Shown piece after piece: positions 10,881 to 21,002 of a DNA stretch of 64,000 nucleotides (position 1 is its first letter; the number at the start of each line of letters is the position of its first letter). The position numbers and the translations under genes are program-made. The notes under the pieces were generated by a model, which had not been told where the DNA came from, searched no databases, and saw nothing but the letters and a program-made list of their open reading frames with translations. The DNA comes from Melampsora larici-populina 98AG31 (taxonomy: Eukaryota > Basidiomycota > Pucciniomycetes > Pucciniales > Melampsoraceae): assembly GCF_000204055.1 (NCBI RefSeq), contig NW_006768797.1, forward strand, positions 319,380 through 383,379, given 5' to 3'.

Positions 10881-11940
10881 TTATAATTGCGCCTCCTCCT
10901 CATCAGTGACCTCCTCCTCTTCTTCTGCTGTTGGAATAATACCTCTTGGATAAAATCTTTTGACGTGTTCTGCTGCATATCTTCTTGACAATTCTACACC
11001 ATTTAACTCTTCTAAAATATAAGATCCTCCCACGTGTTGTTTAACAATTCTAAAAGGCCCATTCCATCTATTCTTGAATAATTTTCCCCATTGAAATTCC
11101 AAACTCTTATTATAAGTTAATACTAAATCTCCTTCTTTTAATGGCTTCCTCATTCTATGCGCATTTTTCTTATCCCAATATATAATTCCTTGAACTCTTG
11201 CTTTCATCATTTTATCATATGCCTTATTAATAATTTCTTCCCTACATAATAATTTATACTACACAAAGTTGATTCTGGAACTTTTCCACAAAATTTCCAG
11301 AACATTTTTCAGAAATCCAGAATGCTTCTGCACCCTGGGCAAAAGGGCATTCAAACATGTACTGCTTTTCACAAGTCCAGGAGTCCAGAACACAGTCAAA
11401 TCTGTGTTCTGGGGCAGTTCTGGAAAATTTGTGGAAAAGTTCCAGAATCAACTTTGTGTAGGACAATTGTTCCATCCTTGCTTTTAATAATTCTTCTCCC
11501 GTGGTAATTCTTTCCCAATCAATACCTAAAAATGTCCCAGCCTCTAAATCAATTGGTAATACTGCTACTTGATTAAATATCATCTCATAAGGAGACATTC
11601 CAGTTGTTCTTTTTGTGGAAATTCTATCAGCAAATAAGACTTGAGGTAAAAATGCTTCCCAAGATGTTCCACTTTCATCACTTAATTTAATTAATGCGCC
11701 TTTAATATCCTTATGTCCTCTTTCAACCATTCCTTCTGCTTGAGGCCAATAAGCTGTTGATTCCACCACTTTTGATCCAGCCATAGTAACTGCTTCTCTA
11801 AATATTCCTTTAAATTCTGATCCACCATCAACTGTAAAACATTTCACGGACCCATATCTCATTATCCATTCTTTTGTAATAAATTTGGCTACTGCTGTAG
11901 CTGTTAATTTCTTTAAAGGTGCTGCTTCTACCCACCCAGA
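10881..11940 (-). pseudogene. Gypsy-1 integrase, core and C-terminal part, broken
   Basis: The minus-strand segment 11940-11464 encodes the integrase core downstream of the first catalytic Asp: TVDGGSEFKG holds the second Asp, and the AEGMVERGHKDI region holds the Glu. The frame is then interrupted by a 203-bp TIR element at 11259-11461. After it the frame resumes in register (YKLLCREEIINKAYDK) through a GPF-type module (KNRWNGPFRIV) to an acidic tail and the stop at 10881. An 8-bp tandem duplication at 11941-11956 separates this part from the upstream integrase frame. No chromodomain follows. Integration function is lost in this copy. Confidence 0.82.
11259..11461. mobile_element. 203-bp terminal-inverted-repeat element in the integrase frame
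   Basis: CTACACAAAGTTGATTCTGG at 11259 is mirrored by CCAGAATCAACTTTGTGTAG ending at 11461. The arms match for about 45 bp with one mismatch. A second internal inverted pair (CCAGAACACAG ... CTGTGTTCTGG) lies near 11371-11412. There is no coding capacity. It interrupts the integrase frame, and codon boundaries on both sides match once it is removed. The target duplication is unclear: TA on one side, GA on the other. Confidence 0.8.
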
Positions 11941-14471
11941 TAAATCATTAAATCATCCCTGGCAAATATAGCATAATCATGGCTTCCAGCTTTGATATGA
12001 ATAGCATCCAAACTGACTCTTCCAAACACGGTATTTTCACCTGTAGCCCTTCCAACTTCTTTTTCTTTCTTTGAACTTTTCTTTTGACATTCTTCACATG
12101 ATACCACCCAATTTCTAACTGACTCTTTCATTTCAGGCCACCAAAATCTTATTGAACACCTTCTGTAAGTCTCTTCAATTCCTCTATGTCCCAATTCCTC
12201 GTGTAACTTTTTTAATATATGTTCTTGTCCTTCAATTCTTGATATTACCAATCTTCCTTGAGGTACTCCCCTTTTTTTTAACCTATTTCCATCCACGTAA
12301 AATAAAGGTACTTTACTCTTAATCTTTTGAAATTCAGCATCTTCACAATCTTTTGGTCTTATTAAAGTTGTTAAATATTCCTCCAAATTACGCCAAATTC
12401 CTTCTTGACTCCACATAGAATTTTCTTCAAGTATAACCTCCTCTTCTTCTAATTCTGAACTTCCCACCTGTAATTGAAAACTTTCATATACTTTAATTTC
12501 TTTCTTATCTTCATCAAAACTTTCTGCTTCATCTGATTCACTTCCAGGTTCCCTTCTTGATAATCCATCAGGTATTCCAAAGCTCTTTCCATGTTTATGA
12601 ACAAGATCAAATGAGAATAATTGTATGTAAGCTACCCATCTTGTCATAGCTGCATTTGGTAAACTAGGCGCATTAATCATTTGAATTAAAGCCTTTGCAT
12701 CTACTTGCAATTCAAAATGTTGACCCCATAATTTTGTTTTAAACTTCCTCATAATCTTTGCCACGCCACATAATTCCAATTTAGGTTGAGAGTATCTTGA
12801 TTCAACTTCTGTAAATACTTCTGACTCATAAAACACGGGCCTTATTTCTCCTTCATCATTTTCTTGCATCAAAACTCCTCCAGCTGCAATATAACTTGAA
12901 TCCACGGCCAATATAATTTTATTTGCTCCTTCACTATTAACCAAAGCTGCCAATACAATATCTTCTCCCACTATCTTCTTTAATAAATTAAAAGCTTCAT
13001 CACAATCTTTATTCCATTCCCAGTCCACATTCATTCTTGTAAGTCTTCTTAAGGGTGCAGCAAGGTGTCCAAAATTAGGAATAAACATCCTGACATAAAT
13101 ACACGTGCCCAAGAATCCAAGAACTTGAGTTTTATTTGTTGGAATTGGCCAAGTCTGAATTTTATTCTTCTTTTTAATTGATACACTCCTTCCTTTCCCA
13201 CTTACTATATGTCCAACAATTTCTAAAGCTGGTACACACACGGCAAATTTCTTTCCAGACACTGTTAATCCTGCTTCTTCAATTCTGAACAATATTCTTT
13301 CCAATATAATAGCATACTCCCAAATAAATTTCCTTATACCATTATTCTCTTTTAAAACTTCATTATTATAATCACTTTCAGGTCCTTTAATTCCTCCATC
13401 ATCAATAAATATACCTGCATGTTTAGGAAGTTCTTCTTGCAATATCCACATCATTTGCGCCTGATAAACTGCTACAGAATTAGTTGCACCTTGAGGTAAT
13501 CTTGTCAATTGCAATCTTCCCAAAGGAGTTTCAAAAGTTGTTAATGGTCTTGAAACTTGCGCCAATTCCCTTTCATCATATCCTCCCATAATATCCCCTA
13601 ATCCATAACAAGCTCTACCAGAGAAAGATTCCACGAATTCTTCAGGTGAAGGAGGTATTCCAGCATCTTTAATAGTTACTTTATTTAATACTTGAAGGTC
13701 ATGCACTATTCTTAATTTGCCATCACCTTTAAGCACGCAGAAAACTGGACTAGAATAACTTGAAGAGGATTGTTCATAAAGACCAGTCTTAATTCTTTGT
13801 CTTACTAATTCAATATAATCATTTCTAATTGCTGTAGGTATTGGAATTGGTCTAATTTGCCAAGGTTCGTGATCAATTACTGGAACCACGTAAGGTAATC
13901 CATAAGAGTGCTTCAATAATCCTCTTTCCTCTTCACAATAATCCACAGCTCCTTCTCTTAAGACTAATATAAAAAGAAATAGTTTCCATTCTTCATCTGA
14001 AAGCCATCCTGAAGGTCCAAAATTACATTGTTTCAACCTTTCCACCGTGGTTTTATCAGTTTCAATAAATTCTGGAGGGTTTGGAATTAAAGGAGTCTTA
14101 TAAGGATCTCTTGATAAAGCTGGTCTTTGAAGAGGAAAATTTAAATATTGAGGCATAGGCGCATTAACAGGTTTAACTTTTCTTTCAACTGATTTATATT
14201 TGGCGCCAAAACTTCTATATTCAATTCCTCCTTGATTTTCAAATATATCTTCATTTTCCAAGTTCATAATGATATTAATTTCATCAATTAAAGTTTGCTC
14301 CATATGGATTTCATTTTCAAACTTAAGTCCATATATTTCATCTTCAATTAATTCCTCACGTAATTCTTCAAATAATTTATTTCCTCCATCATTTTCCAAC
14401 ATAAAGCCTTGTCTTTCTTCAATTGAAACATTTAATTTCCTTTCCCACGTGCCTTTATCAGGTTCACACAA
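11928..14471 (-). pseudogene. Gypsy-1 pol: reverse transcriptase, RNase H and integrase zinc domain
   Basis: A frame of 847 codons. RT occupies roughly residues 215-410, with the catalytic FIDD at about residue 357 preceded by LPQGATNS. RNase H follows (AVDSSYIAAGGVL near residue 522; ELCG; VDAKALI). An HHCC integrase zinc motif (HEELGHRGI ... CEECQ) lies at about residues 757-795, and the start of the integrase core with its first Asp (VSLDAIHIK) closes the frame. It then terminates at an 8-bp duplication. The domain order is Ty3/Gypsy. Upstream, the protease frame runs into this one only with a shift of +1 near 14475, which could be a programmed site or a mutation. Confidence 0.85.
11941..11956. 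repeat. 8-bp perfect tandem duplication in integrase
   Basis: TAAATCAT occurs twice in direct contact (11941-11948 and 11949-11956). Removing one copy joins the frame ending ...ARDDL directly to SGWVEAAPLKK, an integrase-like sequence. A clean 8-bp duplication fits the footprint of an excised transposon with 8-bp target duplications such as hAT; replication slippage is the alternative. Confidence 0.8.
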
Positions 14472-14702
14472 TCCTATCTTTTAAAGTCATTCTTTCCCCA
14501 ACATCCTCTTCAAAATTCAACTGAGCTTCAAAATCAAAGAGGAAAGGTCTTCCAAGTAAGATAGGCGTGTCATCATCCTCTGCCACAAAGAAATGAACTA
14601 TTCCATCAATATTGGCGCCTACATGAATCTTGACATTCTCAGCAATACCACAAAGAGGTGTCCTATGTCCACTAATTCCTCTCACGCCACTTTTTAAATT
14701 AT
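14464..14702 (-). pseudogene. Gypsy-1 protease, C-terminal half
   Basis: Continues the aspartic protease begun at the end of the gag frame: GISGHRTPLCG, IVHFFVAEDDDTPILLGRPFL and FDFEAQLNF. The ILLGRPFL motif is the usual second conserved block of retroviral-type proteases (hydrophobic-hydrophobic-G). It is separated from the DSGSQINIIP active-site block by the 22-bp duplication at 14681-14723, and from RT by a further frame change near 14475. Confidence 0.8.
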
Positions 14703-14723
14703 CTCACGCCACTTTTTAAATTA
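14681..14723. repeat. 22-bp tandem duplication breaking the protease
   Basis: A unit starting CTCACGCCACTTTTTAAATT is present twice with a 22-bp offset (14681 and 14703). It adds a TAA stop and a frameshift right after ...LVNLKSGVR. Deleting one unit restores a continuous reading into GISGHRTPLCG. It is therefore a secondary lesion and not a frameshift signal. Confidence 0.85.
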
Positions 14724-17548
14724 ACCAAGGTCTGAACTGGTAATAATTGCATAATTTTTAAAGGAATAATATTGATTTGAGACCCTGAATCAATTAAAGC
14801 TTTAACCTTCATCTTCCCTATTGTAATTTCTACGTGTCCCAAAGGTGTTGAATAAAGAGTTGCTTGAGGAACATTAACTTCTAAAGAGGAATCTGATTCT
14901 GTTTCATATTCAAAGTCAGATAATATAGAATTATTTGCAACTGAAGCCATGGTTGTTTGATTTAAATTGAGCCTTCTTTTTGAAACCCATTTCTTAACTT
15001 CATCAGAGATTACAGGTGAGATGGCGCATAATTCTTTAATTTGAAGTTCAATAGCACCATTCATAATTTTTTCCACAACCTCAGAAACTATTTTTGCCTT
15101 ATTTGCAAATGCTGGTAATCCTTTGCTTAATCTGTCCTTCACAAAATCCCCGTCATTTGGAATAATATATGTAGGTTTCTTTGTTTGAGCTGAACCATCC
15201 TCACTCTTATTACTTTCTTCATCTCTATGAATCCTCCTTAAACTTCCATCCAATATATCACGCTGATCTTGAACATTATTATCTTCATCCACGTCCATAG
15301 CATCAATTTCCTCTATCATATCATTAATTGTAACTTTCTTCTTCTTCTTTAATTTGTTCAACATTTCCCCTTGATCCACAGCTTTCCCACTCCTTGTCTT
15401 CATTTCCACGCCATATAATTTAGTCCCAGCTCCAGCTTTAACTTCAGTACACTTCTTAGTAAATTCAGGTACAGACCATTCTTCTAAAACTCCACAATTA
15501 GTTTTTAATTCATGTACCTTATCCTTTCCTTCTTCTCTAGTTAAAATACTCGTGGGAATTACAGGTGGTACTACTGCTGTATTTGTTACAGGTGGATTGT
15601 TTACAGGTTGATTATTCTGCTGTTGTTGTTGCATATTATTACGTGCCATAGCATTTGCTTGATCTTCAGAGTACTTAATAACTTGTTGTCTAATTCCTTC
15701 ATTAGCCTTCTTATACATCCTTTCATTACTTCTAGGTAAGAATAAACCATCCATTCTATCTTGAAGTAATCCAGCTTGCTTATCCTGAATAACCCATTTA
15801 CACCTTCCCATACTATGTCCCTCCATGTTACAATAAGAACAAAATGGCATAGTATTCTGTTGAGGCATAAAGTTTTGATTATTAATGGCGGGAATTTGAT
15901 TATTATTATTGGGTAAAGGATTATTAACAGGTCTATTATTATTATTGTTATTAAACCTGTTAAAATTTGAATTATTAGGCGCTCTGTTGGGTTGAAAGTT
16001 ATTATTAAATTGTTGAGGCCTTGAGTTATTATTTGGCGGATATTGAACATTGTTCCTTTGATTTGGAACAACTTGTTGATGAATTTGATTCTGTAAAGCA
16101 TTTGAAATTGGAATCTGAAAGTTATAAGAATTATTTAAAGGTAACTGTAAAGGATTTTGGACGTGATTTATTTGTAAATTCTTTAAATCAGTACATAATA
16201 TTTCCATTTGTTGATTTGCTTTAGCCTGCATTCCCCCAATCTTTGCAACTTTACTACTAGTATCCTTTTGAATAACTTCACTTTTAACTCCAGCAATTTC
16301 ATTCTTGATGGTATATTTCTCTTCTCCAATATCTTCAAATACCAAAAGCGCCTCTTCTTCAATATAATGATCAACCACCTTCTTTAATTTCTCTAAGTTA
16401 GGTAATTTATATCTTCCACTTGATACTTTCTTCATCATCTTCTTCTTAATCATCCTCTTCTTAAATTTCTTCTGAAGTTCATCTGAAAAAGCCTCATAGA
16501 AATATCTTGCTACTTCTTCATCACTTGAATCCACGTAATCATGTCTAGCCAAGTATTGATGAATTTTATCAAAGTTAATTCTAAATGTTTGATATTCACT
16601 TTTACACGTAACACCTCCATTTCTCATTGTTCTTTCAGATAAAGTTCTTAAGTGATCAATAGAATATCTTGGCTGTTCCGTGGTAGTCTGATATCTGGCA
16701 ATTAATTGCTCCTTGACCTTCTTCCAACTCCATTCACCAACTCCCCAACCTTCCATATCACGTATTTCCTCCTTAAGTTCTTCTCCAACAACAAAACTGG
16801 TAATTTGCCTGACCATATCCAATTCTGAGGCGCCATTTGCTTCAGCTTGACTATGATAATTGATAATAAATTTCTTAACATTTCCTCCAACTTCAAATCT
16901 AACACTTGTATCAGAATTATCAATTTTCCGTGGTTTAACATGACTCCTACTTCTCTCATTTCCTTCTTCCTCTTCACTTTCTTCTGAAGTTGAGCTTGAA
17001 TCATCACTTGAGCTGCTTGAGGCGCTTGAATCTCCATCACTTTCTTCTTCCTTAATAACCTCCTTCTTCCTACTTATCTTCTTTCCTTTTCCCTTCTTAA
17101 CCACCTTAATAACTTCCTTAACTCTTTCCTTCTTCCCTTTTTCTTCCTTAAGTCTTATTAAATTAATTATATCCGCCATTTCTCTTTCTCTTCTTAAATA
17201 ATGTTGTTGTTGATTAATAAACTGTTGTTGCCAATCAGGTTCTTCCTCGTGGTCTGAGGGTAATAATGTTTCTTGTTCTCTAAATCCAGTAAATGCTGAA
17301 GGTGGAATTGGATCCTCAGAAGTTGATTCTTCACGTTGTTTTCCACGTACAGTTGATCCTGAAGCAGGTCCTGGTGGTGGTGGTAAAGAGCCAGAGGGTA
17401 AAGATGTTGAATAATTCACAGGATTTTCTAAAGCATAAGTTCTACTACTACGTGGAGTTCTTTTATAATGAGAAGTTGGTGGTAATTCTAATTCTGAATC
17501 CCCTTCTTCTCCTCCTTCTTGATCATGAATTTGAATGATTGAAGACAT
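14699..17548 (-). CDS. Gypsy-1 gag and first half of protease
   Basis: A long frame of 949 codons starting at an ATG at 17548. The N-terminus is Ser/Pro- and acid-rich. It is followed by a coiled, Lys/Glu-rich stretch and the capsid-like region (about residues 220-400; FRINFDKIHQYLARHDY, YFYEAFSDELQKKFKKR). Next is an Asn/Gln-rich low-complexity linker, then one zinc knuckle (CSYCNMEGHSMGRC, C-x2-C-x4-H-x4-C). At the C-terminus the protease active site appears (KALIDSGSQINIIP). The frame itself is intact; it ends at the 22-bp duplication. The gag is unusually long compared with the roughly 400-residue gag of the two chromoviruses in this window. Confidence 0.87.
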   Translation of the reverse strand: MSSIIQIHDQEGGEEGDSELELPPTSHYKRTPRSSRTYALENPVNYSTSLPSGSLPPPPGPASGSTVRGKQREESTSEDPIPPSAFTGFREQETLLPSDHEEEPDWQQQFINQQQHYLRREREMADIINLIRLKEEKGKKERVKEVIKVVKKGKGKKISRKKEVIKEEESDGDSSASSSSSDDSSSTSEESEEEEGNERSRSHVKPRKIDNSDTSVRFEVGGNVKKFIINYHSQAEANGASELDMVRQITSFVVGEELKEEIRDMEGWGVGEWSWKKVKEQLIARYQTTTEQPRYSIDHLRTLSERTMRNGGVTCKSEYQTFRINFDKIHQYLARHDYVDSSDEEVARYFYEAFSDELQKKFKKRMIKKKMMKKVSSGRYKLPNLEKLKKVVDHYIEEEALLVFEDIGEEKYTIKNEIAGVKSEVIQKDTSSKVAKIGGMQAKANQQMEILCTDLKNLQINHVQNPLQLPLNNSYNFQIPISNALQNQIHQQVVPNQRNNVQYPPNNNSRPQQFNNNFQPNRAPNNSNFNRFNNNNNNRPVNNPLPNNNNQIPAINNQNFMPQQNTMPFCSYCNMEGHSMGRCKWVIQDKQAGLLQDRMDGLFLPRSNERMYKKANEGIRQQVIKYSEDQANAMARNNMQQQQQNNQPVNNPPVTNTAVVPPVIPTSILTREEGKDKVHELKTNCGVLEEWSVPEFTKKCTEVKAGAGTKLYGVEMKTRSGKAVDQGEMLNKLKKKKKVTINDMIEEIDAMDVDEDNNVQDQRDILDGSLRRIHRDEESNKSEDGSAQTKKPTYIIPNDGDFVKDRLSKGLPAFANKAKIVSEVVEKIMNGAIELQIKELCAISPVISDEVKKWVSKRRLNLNQTTMASVANNSILSDFEYETESDSSLEVNVPQATLYSTPLGHVEITIGKMKVKALIDSGSQINIIPLKIMQLLPVQTLVNLKSGVR

Positions 17549-17898
17549 GATATTGATTTTAATTATTATAAAATGATATTATAAAATAAAGAAAGAAACT
17601 CGAAATATTGATAATTTTGAAAGTTATAATGAATTAAAAGTGAATATATGCGTGGTTTTTAAGTTATATTCTTTCTTTTAAAGATTGATTATTGTTATTT
17701 AATATGTTATTAGTTGATATTGAATTTTATTAATTGAATTTTGTTGATATTTGTTGAATACAATTTTCTTTCAAAATGATGAATTGTATTATTATTAATT
17801 TGATTATTGATGATTTAATAATAAATTGTTGATGTTTTAAGATAATAATTAGGGAAATTATTAAATATAATTGACGGATGTTGCTTGTTTAAAGTAAA

Positions 17899-17918
17899 GA
17901 GCCCCAGTGGAGTCACCA
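17899..17918 (-). other. Gypsy-1 primer binding site
   Basis: In element orientation the 5' LTR ends ...CTACA, then three bases later comes TGGTGACTCCACTGGGGCTC. It begins with the TGG complementary to a tRNA CCA end, so priming by a cellular tRNA is expected. Which tRNA cannot be settled without the host tRNA set. Confidence 0.8.
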
Positions 17919-17921
17919 ATA

Positions 17922-19540
17922 TGTAGTATTTAAAGCTCAACAAGAGCTTTACAACACCTAAGAAGGGATAATCTACTACGTGTAATATAGTAGAAGTTGC
18001 CTAAAGACTGCCTTCTTCAAAGAAACCAGCACAAGGGCATTTGCTGACCACTTTGTGATAACAGAGAAAAGGATAAAAGGCACCAGAGAAATAAAGCAAT
18101 ACTGTTGTTAAGTATTATTCCCAGATTTTAAGCGCAAAAAAGTCACACACTATGTTTATTACTAGCAATACTGTTGTAAGTATTATTCCCAATTAGACTT
18201 GTAGTCTTTAACACACGTAAATAAATTTCTCCTTGCTTTTGAAGGGGCGGATTTAAGTGATCTTAGTACAAATATAGTAAATAAATGATGATTTATAACA
18301 CTACAACAAAGGTATAAGATGCAGAAAAGGGCGCTACAATCCCAAAATCATCAAGGAGTACTTATATCCACATGTAACAATCTTTACAACAGTCAACAGC
18401 CTCAAAAACCAATCAAATCCGCCTAAATAACCCTAAAAACCATGTAATGACGCAATGTAATGATCTTGTTACTAATGTATGATGTAATTTTCACAGCCAA
18501 AAGTGATCAATGACGCAATGATGTAATGTACAGCACTTCTTAAGATGAATACAGGTGATTTTTTCCTTGTAAACTAGCTGAAACCCAATTTTTGAGATTA
18601 CAAATTTTTTCAGATGTGCTCCAATTTTTGATTACTAAAGTGCATCTTGTAGCCCACGTGTTACTGATCATTTCTGACACCTATAAGACCTATTTCTGAT
18701 GAGTGATGAGTAAGATATTGAGTTGTGAAGTTAAGGTTTTTGGTGTTACATGTGTCTTGTGACTGTAAATTCGAGATTCACACCAATTTCTTATTTCCCT
18801 TATAACTTTTTACATACACCTCCGTTACTAATGATTCAAAGGTTGTACATTATGTAATCCACTCTTCTGCGTTGAATGAGCCATCTACCAACTTATTCTG
18901 ACGTCATTTGACATATGTAATTAGCTGAAAACCTCCATTTTCGACGATTTTCACCTATTTTCTTCACTTTTCACAGCTGCTACTCCCTTTTCCTTGCTCA
19001 TGTAATATGACATCATCTTCTATAACCTTAAAAATCCCGGAAAATCCTCTTGGCAACCTTAAATTCCATCACTACCACCATTACATATGTAAGCTACACG
19101 CCTAACCCTTGTTTACCAACTTCGAAAAAGTACCTTTCTGCTAATAACCTCTGTTTCCCCTTATCAACCTTGAATATTAAAATTGTTCCTGTATAATAAA
19201 CTGTTGTTCTTTCATATTCTAACCTTATAAAACCCATAACTTAATTATAAATAAGCTAAAAACCATTTTCCAATTTTTACACCTATATTTTCGAATTTTT
19301 CTTATCTTTTCTTTTTCTGTCTTTTTGTAATAACTTTGTAAGTAAACTATGTTGATCTTAATAATAATTTTGAAATAAGATGACATAATAATGAGCTAAT
19401 AAGTATACATAAGCCTCTAAGAGCTTCAATTGATCTGAAAACCTGAATTTCGAATTCTCTGCTATATTGAAGTTTGCTAATAAACTGGTAAAGTAAAGAT
19501 GATTAATTTTTTTGCTTAATATCATAAATAGATCACCACA
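17922..19540 (-). repeat. Gypsy-1 5' LTR (full length)
   Basis: It reads TGTAG...CCACA on the plus strand and is 1619 bp, unusually long. It matches the LTR at 4185-5076 over its first roughly 850 bp and last roughly 45 bp. The extra middle block (about 18776-19497) is absent from the partner. Its outer edge abuts an interrupted DIRS-like RT frame at 19541. Confidence 0.87.
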
Positions 19541-20783
19541 ACGCGAACCTGGAAGATTTGTTTGAAAGCTTCTCCCACGCGGCTTGGAGTGCGAACCGAC
19601 CGTAAGGGAACGCGTTGAGGCCCCATGACGCCCAGCCGAGAGTGCTTTGCCATGTCTTCAGTCGGTGTGACGGTCGTGCCGTGAAAGCTTGGATGTTCTC
19701 TATGAGTCCGGTCTTCTTTTCTGGCAAGAGTGTGAACGATAATTGGTCCGCGTCGACGTAGTGGCCAATAATCTCCAATTGCTTCCCATGCAACTGTTTC
19801 TTCCAGTCCCAAGGAAGGTTGATCGTGTTGAAGAGAAGGAGTAGCAGTGCCTGGTTGAGTGGCATTTCGACTGCTTTGAAGGTTGTCATAGAGTTTACGT
19901 GGGAAACCCCCCATGTATCGTCCATCAGGTTATTGATGCGATTGATTTTCAGGCGATGCTTTGCGATCCATAGTACTAGCAAAAAAAAAGAACACCACAG
20001 TTTAGGCGAGGCAGCTGAACCGAAGTTCGCGCACCTATCGGCGTAATAAAACTCGCCAATCTTCACGATTTGTCTTAGTTGCCATTGGGGGTGCATTCCC
20101 AGGTTTCTGTATGCTCTTGCTACGTCGGTCTTCCATAGTATGAGCTTCAATACTGCGTCGTGGATTTGCCTCATGTATGGCCCGAAAGACGAAAGTGAGT
20201 CGTACTGAACTCTTGCTTTTTCCTTGTCTACTAAGTCGTTCAGGGAGGGCTGACCGTAACTCATGTCGGTACACAGTCGTAATTTTGATGATCCCGCTTT
20301 TGCGGCTAGAAGCAGCGGCGATACTTTCATTCCTGGCAGTAGCGTGTAAATTCTTGGCGAGTACCTGCCTGCTGCCGTTTCTTTGGCTAGTGCTGCTTCT
20401 AGTACTTCCGGGTGATTGTCGCATACTGAGTGGTTGGGATGGTCGACGATGTTGTTGTTCGGGAGTTCCGCTAATGGCCAAAATCCGTGTGCCAGCCCAC
20501 GAACCACCGAATTGACAAATGGACGGTTCGGATGGTCTTTGAGTAGGTGGCAGAACATTCGGACGTCAACTGGGCATACTACTTTGAAGATGTCTGGGTA
20601 CTGTTTGATGGCGTATGCGGCGCATGGGTCGTTTGACAGCGGTGGTGGATCTGGTAGCGGTTTGGCTGTCAGGCTATCGTTGATGGCGGCTGAGTATCCT
20701 CGTGGGTGAGTCCAGTCCCATTCCAGACCTCTACGAAACTTCCTCTGTGCTGTGTTTGCTGCTAGAGAGCTGATGGTGTGCAC
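19541..20783 (-). pseudogene. DIRS-2 reverse transcriptase, truncated by the Gypsy-1 LTR
   Basis: The translation aligns by eye with the RT of DIRS-1: GFWPL.E.PNN.IVDHPNHSVC, then KLRLCTDMSYG, then the catalytic motif in the form LMDD (NNLMDDTWGV), then GHYVDADQ and LGWASWGLN. The reading frame runs straight into the LTR end at 19540, so RNase H and the tyrosine recombinase are missing. Compared with DIRS-1 it keeps the block with LPGMKVSP and TDMSYG that DIRS-1 has lost. Base composition is clearly richer in GC than in DIRS-1 or the surrounding sequence. Confidence 0.8.
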
Positions 20784-21002
20784 AGAGCCCGTGCAAGATG
20801 CGGTAAGGGAACGTCAGCTTTCTAGTTGGTCTGTGTGGAAACATGGATCATGTTTTGAGCGCTAGCTGTCGCAGGCTTCCTCTGCTCTTGTTGAGCGTGC
20901 GTGCGTGGGATGTAAGGGGAAACTTATGTGGAAAAAGCGTCTTACTCAGTGAGGTCGGAGTTGAGCTCGTCAAAGACCGATGTCGATATTGGTTGGAGCC
21001 AA

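Larger units (their letters stand above)
4185..19540 (-). mobile_element. Gypsy-1: large Ty3/Gypsy LTR retrotransposon with antisense gene
   Basis: Two long LTRs bound gag, protease, RT-RNase H and integrase in Ty3/Gypsy order on the minus strand. A primer binding site lies next to the 5' LTR and a polypurine tract next to the 3' LTR. No chromodomain is present; the integrase ends in a GPF-type motif and an acidic tail. Between the pol stop (10881) and the 3' LTR lies an antisense gene on the plus strand. The copy is disabled by at least three frame-breaking lesions and by two nested insertions (hAT-1 and a 203-bp TIR element). The outer flanks are unrelated and no TSD is seen: AGCGG at 4180-4184 against ACGCG at 19541-19545. 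The internal region is markedly AT-rich. Confidence 0.88.

Noticed and set aside
15601..16374. Hydrophobic Ile-rich frames antiparallel or out of phase within gag
   Set aside because: They are frame shadows of the AT-rich Asn/Gln-rich gag linker.
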